Source: Methylobacterium sp. J-077
GTDB lineage: Bacteria > Pseudomonadota > Alphaproteobacteria > Rhizobiales > Beijerinckiaceae
Length of the DNA: 64,000 bases
Reading direction: 5' to 3'
Assembly: GCF_022829365.1 (NCBI RefSeq)
Contig: NZ_JAKSYJ010000102.1
Span: forward strand, 124,001-188,000
Position numbers and translations under genes: made by a program. Each line of letters opens with the position of its first letter. Position 1 is the stretch's first letter. Shown piece by piece: positions 61,246-64,000 of this stretch. The notes under the pieces were generated by a model. It saw only the letters and a list, made by a program, of their open reading frames with translations, was not told the DNA's origin and did not search any database.

Positions 61246-62160
61246 TCACGAGAACAGGAGCGCCGAAAGTTTGCGGCGTCCCCGGATCGTGTCGGGATCC
61301 ATCACGCCCCACGCTTCGAAGAACTGCAGGAGCTGCTTGCGCGCAGCATCCTCGTTCCAGTCCTTGTCGCGCTTGCGCAACTCGATCAGATGATCGACCG
61401 CCTGGCCGCGCTCGCCCGCGGCGGCGAGCCCAAGGGCGAGGTCGAACCGCGCCTGGTGGGCGTCCGGCTTGGCCTCGACCTCCCGCTGCAGGCCCGCCAG
61501 GTCGCCCAGCGAGGCGGCCTGCTCGGCGAGTTCAAGAGCAGCGCGAATGCCGGTGAGTGCCGGGTCGGAGGCTTTCGCCTCCGGGACCATGGCCAGGACC
61601 CGCTTAGCGTTCTCGATCTCGCCGGCGTCAAGCTGCATCTTCGCCAGGCCGGCGAGCGCCGTCACGTTGTCGGGCTGCTGCTCCAGCACGGCCGCGTAGA
61701 TCTCGGACGCGCCCGCGAGGTCGCCCTCCTCGATCAGGGCGGCGGCGTCGGCGAGCGCCATCTCGACCGGATCCTGGGCGGGGCCGGCAACGCGGTCGAT
61801 CAGCTCCTTGATCTGGCTCTCGGGCACCGCGCCCATGAAGCCGTCGACGGGCTGGCCCTTCTGGAAGACAATCACTGCCGGGATCGACTGGATGCCGAGT
61901 TGGCCAGCGATCGACGGATGGTCGTCGATGTTCATCTTGACCAGGGCGACCGCGCCCTTGGCCGCCTTGACCACCTTCTCCAGAACCGGCGTAAGCTGCT
62001 TGCAGGGGCCGCACCACGGCGCCCAGAAGTCGACGAGGACCGGCCGCTGCATCGACTCGGCGATGACATCCTGCCGGAAGCCCGCGGTGGTCGTGTCCTT
62101 GATCAGGGCATCGGTATCGCCGGCCGGGGCGGCGCCGCCGGCGAGGATGTCATTCAGCAT
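61246..62160 (-). CDS. ybbN: YbbN-type thioredoxin co-chaperone
   Basis: The 304-residue protein has a thioredoxin domain with the active site WAPWCGPCKQL (Cys50 and Cys53) near the start, and a TPR-like C-terminal half with repeated LAGLAKMQLDAGEIENAKRV-type helices. YbbN/CnoX protects client proteins from oxidation and hands them to GroEL/DnaK. Unlike the E. coli form it keeps both active-site cysteines. It is first of the trio YbbN, LON-domain protein, Trm112 protein. Confidence 0.88.
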   Translation of the reverse strand: MLNDILAGGAAPAGDTDALIKDTTTAGFRQDVIAESMQRPVLVDFWAPWCGPCKQLTPVLEKVVKAAKGAVALVKMNIDDHPSIAGQLGIQSIPAVIVFQKGQPVDGFMGAVPESQIKELIDRVAGPAQDPVEMALADAAALIEEGDLAGASEIYAAVLEQQPDNVTALAGLAKMQLDAGEIENAKRVLAMVPEAKASDPALTGIRAALELAEQAASLGDLAGLQREVEAKPDAHQARFDLALGLAAAGERGQAVDHLIELRKRDKDWNEDAARKQLLQFFEAWGVMDPDTIRGRRKLSALLFS

Positions 62161-62232
62161 TGGCCTGGCTTCGGAACTTTTTTCGTGGAGCGCCTTAGAT
62201 GGGGCTTCTGACCGGCTCTGACCAGCCCAAAC

Positions 62233-62700
62233 TCACCGGGCGGGCGTCCCGGTGGGCGCCTTCTCCGCAGCTTTGGCGGCGGTCACGAAGGTCCCCGCAT
62301 AGGCGTGGCCGTCCGCGGTGCTCGCCTCGCAGGTAATCGCGGTGCGTCCCGGCTCCGGGGTGGAGAATCGACAGGCGCCGATCGCGAGCGTCGGCGCGCC
62401 GGTCTTGCCCACCATCACGAGGTTGATCGGCTGCAGCGGATCGGTTTCCTCGGTGGCCTCCTGTTGGGCGCCGTTGCCGCTGAAGCTCAACGCTTGGCCG
62501 TCCGACGCGGTGAAGTCGAAACTGGTGCGGTTGCGGCTCACCGCGTTCATCAGCACGTTGCCGCAGGACGCACTGAGATCGCGCCCGTCGACGACCAGCT
62601 TCTCGCAGGCCCCCTCCAGCCGGAGCGCCGCCTGGGCATTCGCCGCACTCGGAACTGTGAATAGGGCGCAGAGCAGCGCGAGGCGCAGGCGTGTGGTCAT
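62233..62700 (-). CDS. Small secreted protein, 155 aa (hypothetical)
   Basis: The protein has a signal peptide (LALLCALFTVPSAANA) and a mature domain with four cysteines: GACEKLVV, SASCGNVLM, IGACRFST and ITCEASTA, suggesting two disulfides. The composition is beta-rich. No known family. It lies on the same strand upstream of the YbbN gene, 72 bases away, and could share its transcript. Confidence 0.65.
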   Translation of the reverse strand: MTTRLRLALLCALFTVPSAANAQAALRLEGACEKLVVDGRDLSASCGNVLMNAVSRNRTSFDFTASDGQALSFSGNGAQQEATEETDPLQPINLVMVGKTGAPTLAIGACRFSTPEPGRTAITCEASTADGHAYAGTFVTAAKAAEKAPTGTPAR

Positions 62701-62790
62701 GGGGGCCGGGTTTCCTCCGTTTGCCGTCGAATTAGGTGTGGGCGGCGTCCTGTCGAGGCTGGCGCGCCCATTCGCCGGGTCGAGGTCGGT

Positions 62791-63765
62791 CTAGCCGTAG
62801 CGCAGGGCCCGGTCGTTCGGTGCTGAAAAGTCGAGGTCCGGACCGAGCGGCACAATCCCGGTCGGGTTGATGGTCGGGTGGCTCTCGTAATAGTGGCGCT
62901 TGATGTGGGTGAGGTTCACGGTCGGGGCCACGCCGGGGAGCGTGTAGAGGTCGCGCAGGTAGTTCGACAGGTTCGGATAATCGGCGATCCGGCGGCGGTT
63001 GCACTTGAAGTGGCCGACATAGACCGCATCGAACCGCACCAGCGTGGTGAACAGACGGATATCCGCCTCGGTCAGGCGGTCGCCGCACAGGTAGCGGCTC
63101 CGGTCGAGGCGCGCCTCCAGGGCGTCGAGCTCGGCGAACAGGGCCTCGAAGGCGGCCGCGTAGGCGTCCTGTGCGGTGGCGAAACCGGCCTTGTAGACGC
63201 CGTTGTTCACCCGGTCGTAGACCCGCGCGTTGATCGCGTCGATTGCGGCGCGCATGTCCTCCGGGTACAGGTCCGGTCCGGTCCCCCCGAAGGCAGCGTC
63301 GAGCATCCGCAGGATTTCAGCGGATTCGTTCGACACGATGGTGCCCCGCTGCCGGTCCCACAGCACTGGCACCGTGACGCGGCCGGTATAGATCGAGTCC
63401 GCCGCCCGGTAGACCTCGTAGAGGCGGGTCGCCTGGTGGATCGGGTCCGGCGTCGCCCCCGGCGTGTCGCCGAACACCCAGCCCTCGGCGCCCATATGCG
63501 GGTCGACCACCGAGACGGTGATCGCGTCCTCCAGGCCCTTCAGGGCGCGCCCGATCAGGGTGCGGTGGGCCCACGGGCAGGCCAGCGAGACGTAGAGGTG
63601 GTAGCGCCCGGGCTCCGCCTTGAATCCGCCCTCCCCTGAGGGGCCAGGCGCACCGTCCGCGGTCACCCAGTTCCGGAAGGACGAGGCCTTCCGCTCGAAC
63701 CGGCCACCGGTGGAGGCGGTGTCGTACCATTGGTCGCGCCAGACGCCGTCGACGAGGAGGCCCAT
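62791..63765 (-). CDS. Glutathionyl-hydroquinone reductase (GST family, ECM4/YqjG-like)
   Basis: The 324-residue protein has the catalytic CPWAH motif at residues 63-67 and a long GST fold with the C-terminal helical domain and QATRLYEVYRAAD and VPVLWDRQRGTIVSNESAEI. Proteins of this type (xi-class GST) reduce glutathionyl-hydroquinones. ATG at 63765 (MGLLVDGVW) is used; a further ATG lies six codons upstream. It has no neighbour on its strand. The last 235 bases of the window (63766-64000) hold no gene I can support. Confidence 0.9.
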   Translation of the reverse strand: MGLLVDGVWRDQWYDTASTGGRFERKASSFRNWVTADGAPGPSGEGGFKAEPGRYHLYVSLACPWAHRTLIGRALKGLEDAITVSVVDPHMGAEGWVFGDTPGATPDPIHQATRLYEVYRAADSIYTGRVTVPVLWDRQRGTIVSNESAEILRMLDAAFGGTGPDLYPEDMRAAIDAINARVYDRVNNGVYKAGFATAQDAYAAAFEALFAELDALEARLDRSRYLCGDRLTEADIRLFTTLVRFDAVYVGHFKCNRRRIADYPNLSNYLRDLYTLPGVAPTVNLTHIKRHYYESHPTINPTGIVPLGPDLDFSAPNDRALRYG

Positions 63766-64000
63766 GGTGATGTCCCGTTCCAAGAAGCGATCGAGGCGAG
63801 ATGGGCGCCGGGCGCCGGGCGGAAAGGGGCATGCGCCGGGCGACCCGTTCCGGCTGCGATCCGCTCAAGAGCGGCGTGCAACGCTGGCTTGCGCCCACGC
63901 TTCTGTTGCGGTGCAGCATAATCGATCATCTTCGCGACACCCGTCCGCCGCTGCGTGCCCGCCGCGGCCCTGGTCCGGCGGGAGACTGGATGGAGCTTAA

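Noticed and set aside
1..64000. CRISPR arrays, tRNA or rRNA genes, integrase or transposase genes
   Set aside because: No regular spaced repeats, no cloverleaf with a TTCGA-type arm and no mobile-element enzymes were found on reading both strands.

Overview
The window is a 64 kb piece of a high-GC alphaproteobacterial chromosome. The organism is most likely a Methylobacterium/Methylorubrum-type rhizobialian. This rests on gene content (ATP12 chaperone, DUF2093 and DUF1223 proteins, an MbfA-type VIT transporter, an NrsF-type anti-sigma factor, a CheY/CheZ pair, a large BufA/B-independent ECF operon) and on the very strong GC bias. It is an inference from family knowledge, not a database match. 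About 66 protein genes are supported. I see no rRNA, tRNA, CRISPR array, prophage or intact insertion sequence. Coding density is about 90 percent, and most genes are housekeeping or metabolic genes in short runs of one to four genes.

Layout. Positions 1-4.9 kb: end of an M20 peptidase, an NmrA-like reductase, an amidase, a metallophosphoesterase and an MbfA-like iron/manganese transporter behind an Irr-like operator. 5.1-8.2 kb: lipid A/LPS genes in tight overlap (DUF374 acyltransferase, waaA, lpxK). 8.2-10.9 kb: DUF2093, ribF, cheY and cheZ. 11.0-13.9 kb: creatininase, then a DUF1223/ECF sigma/NrsF operon whose promoter looks like a Caulobacter SigF promoter. 13.9-19.3 kb: YkgJ protein, penicillin-binding protein 1A, DUF1214/DUF1254 pair, lipoprotein. 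19.3-25.7 kb: orphan terminator (possible small RNA), gshB, Na+/H+ antiporter, gamma-glutamyltransferase-like enzyme, OsmC and methyltransferase. 25.8-28.5 kb: divergent bioF and bioA. 28.6-29.7 kb: a response regulator and a MarR regulator.

30.0-40.6 kb is the most interesting part. It holds a ZnuD-like TonB-dependent receptor and an oxidoreductase, then on the other strand a siderophore-type TonB receptor with a PepSY reductase-like partner. That second receptor lies 307 bases behind a complete cobalamin riboswitch, and a metal-type palindrome sits between them. Both receptors carry a related 18-bp palindrome just upstream. Next come an unusually AT-rich stretch, a chemoreceptor and an orphan periplasmic sugar-binding-type protein. 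At 40.7-41.1 kb there is a mosaic pseudogene (NUDIX front, cysteine-synthase-like tail).

41.2-64 kb: RluA pseudouridine synthase, alpha/beta hydrolases, HAD phosphatase, ATP12 chaperone, glutathione peroxidase, class III aminotransferase, CorC/HlyC-type membrane protein, App1-like phosphatase, priA, an MFS transporter, a Trm112 protein, a LON-domain protein, a YbbN thioredoxin and a glutathionyl-hydroquinone reductase. Three different families of long palindromic intergenic repeats lie in this window. Themes that recur are metal homeostasis (Irr-like, Zur-like and B12 control) and thiol/oxidative stress (gshB, glutathione peroxidase, OsmC, GST, YbbN, NrsF).
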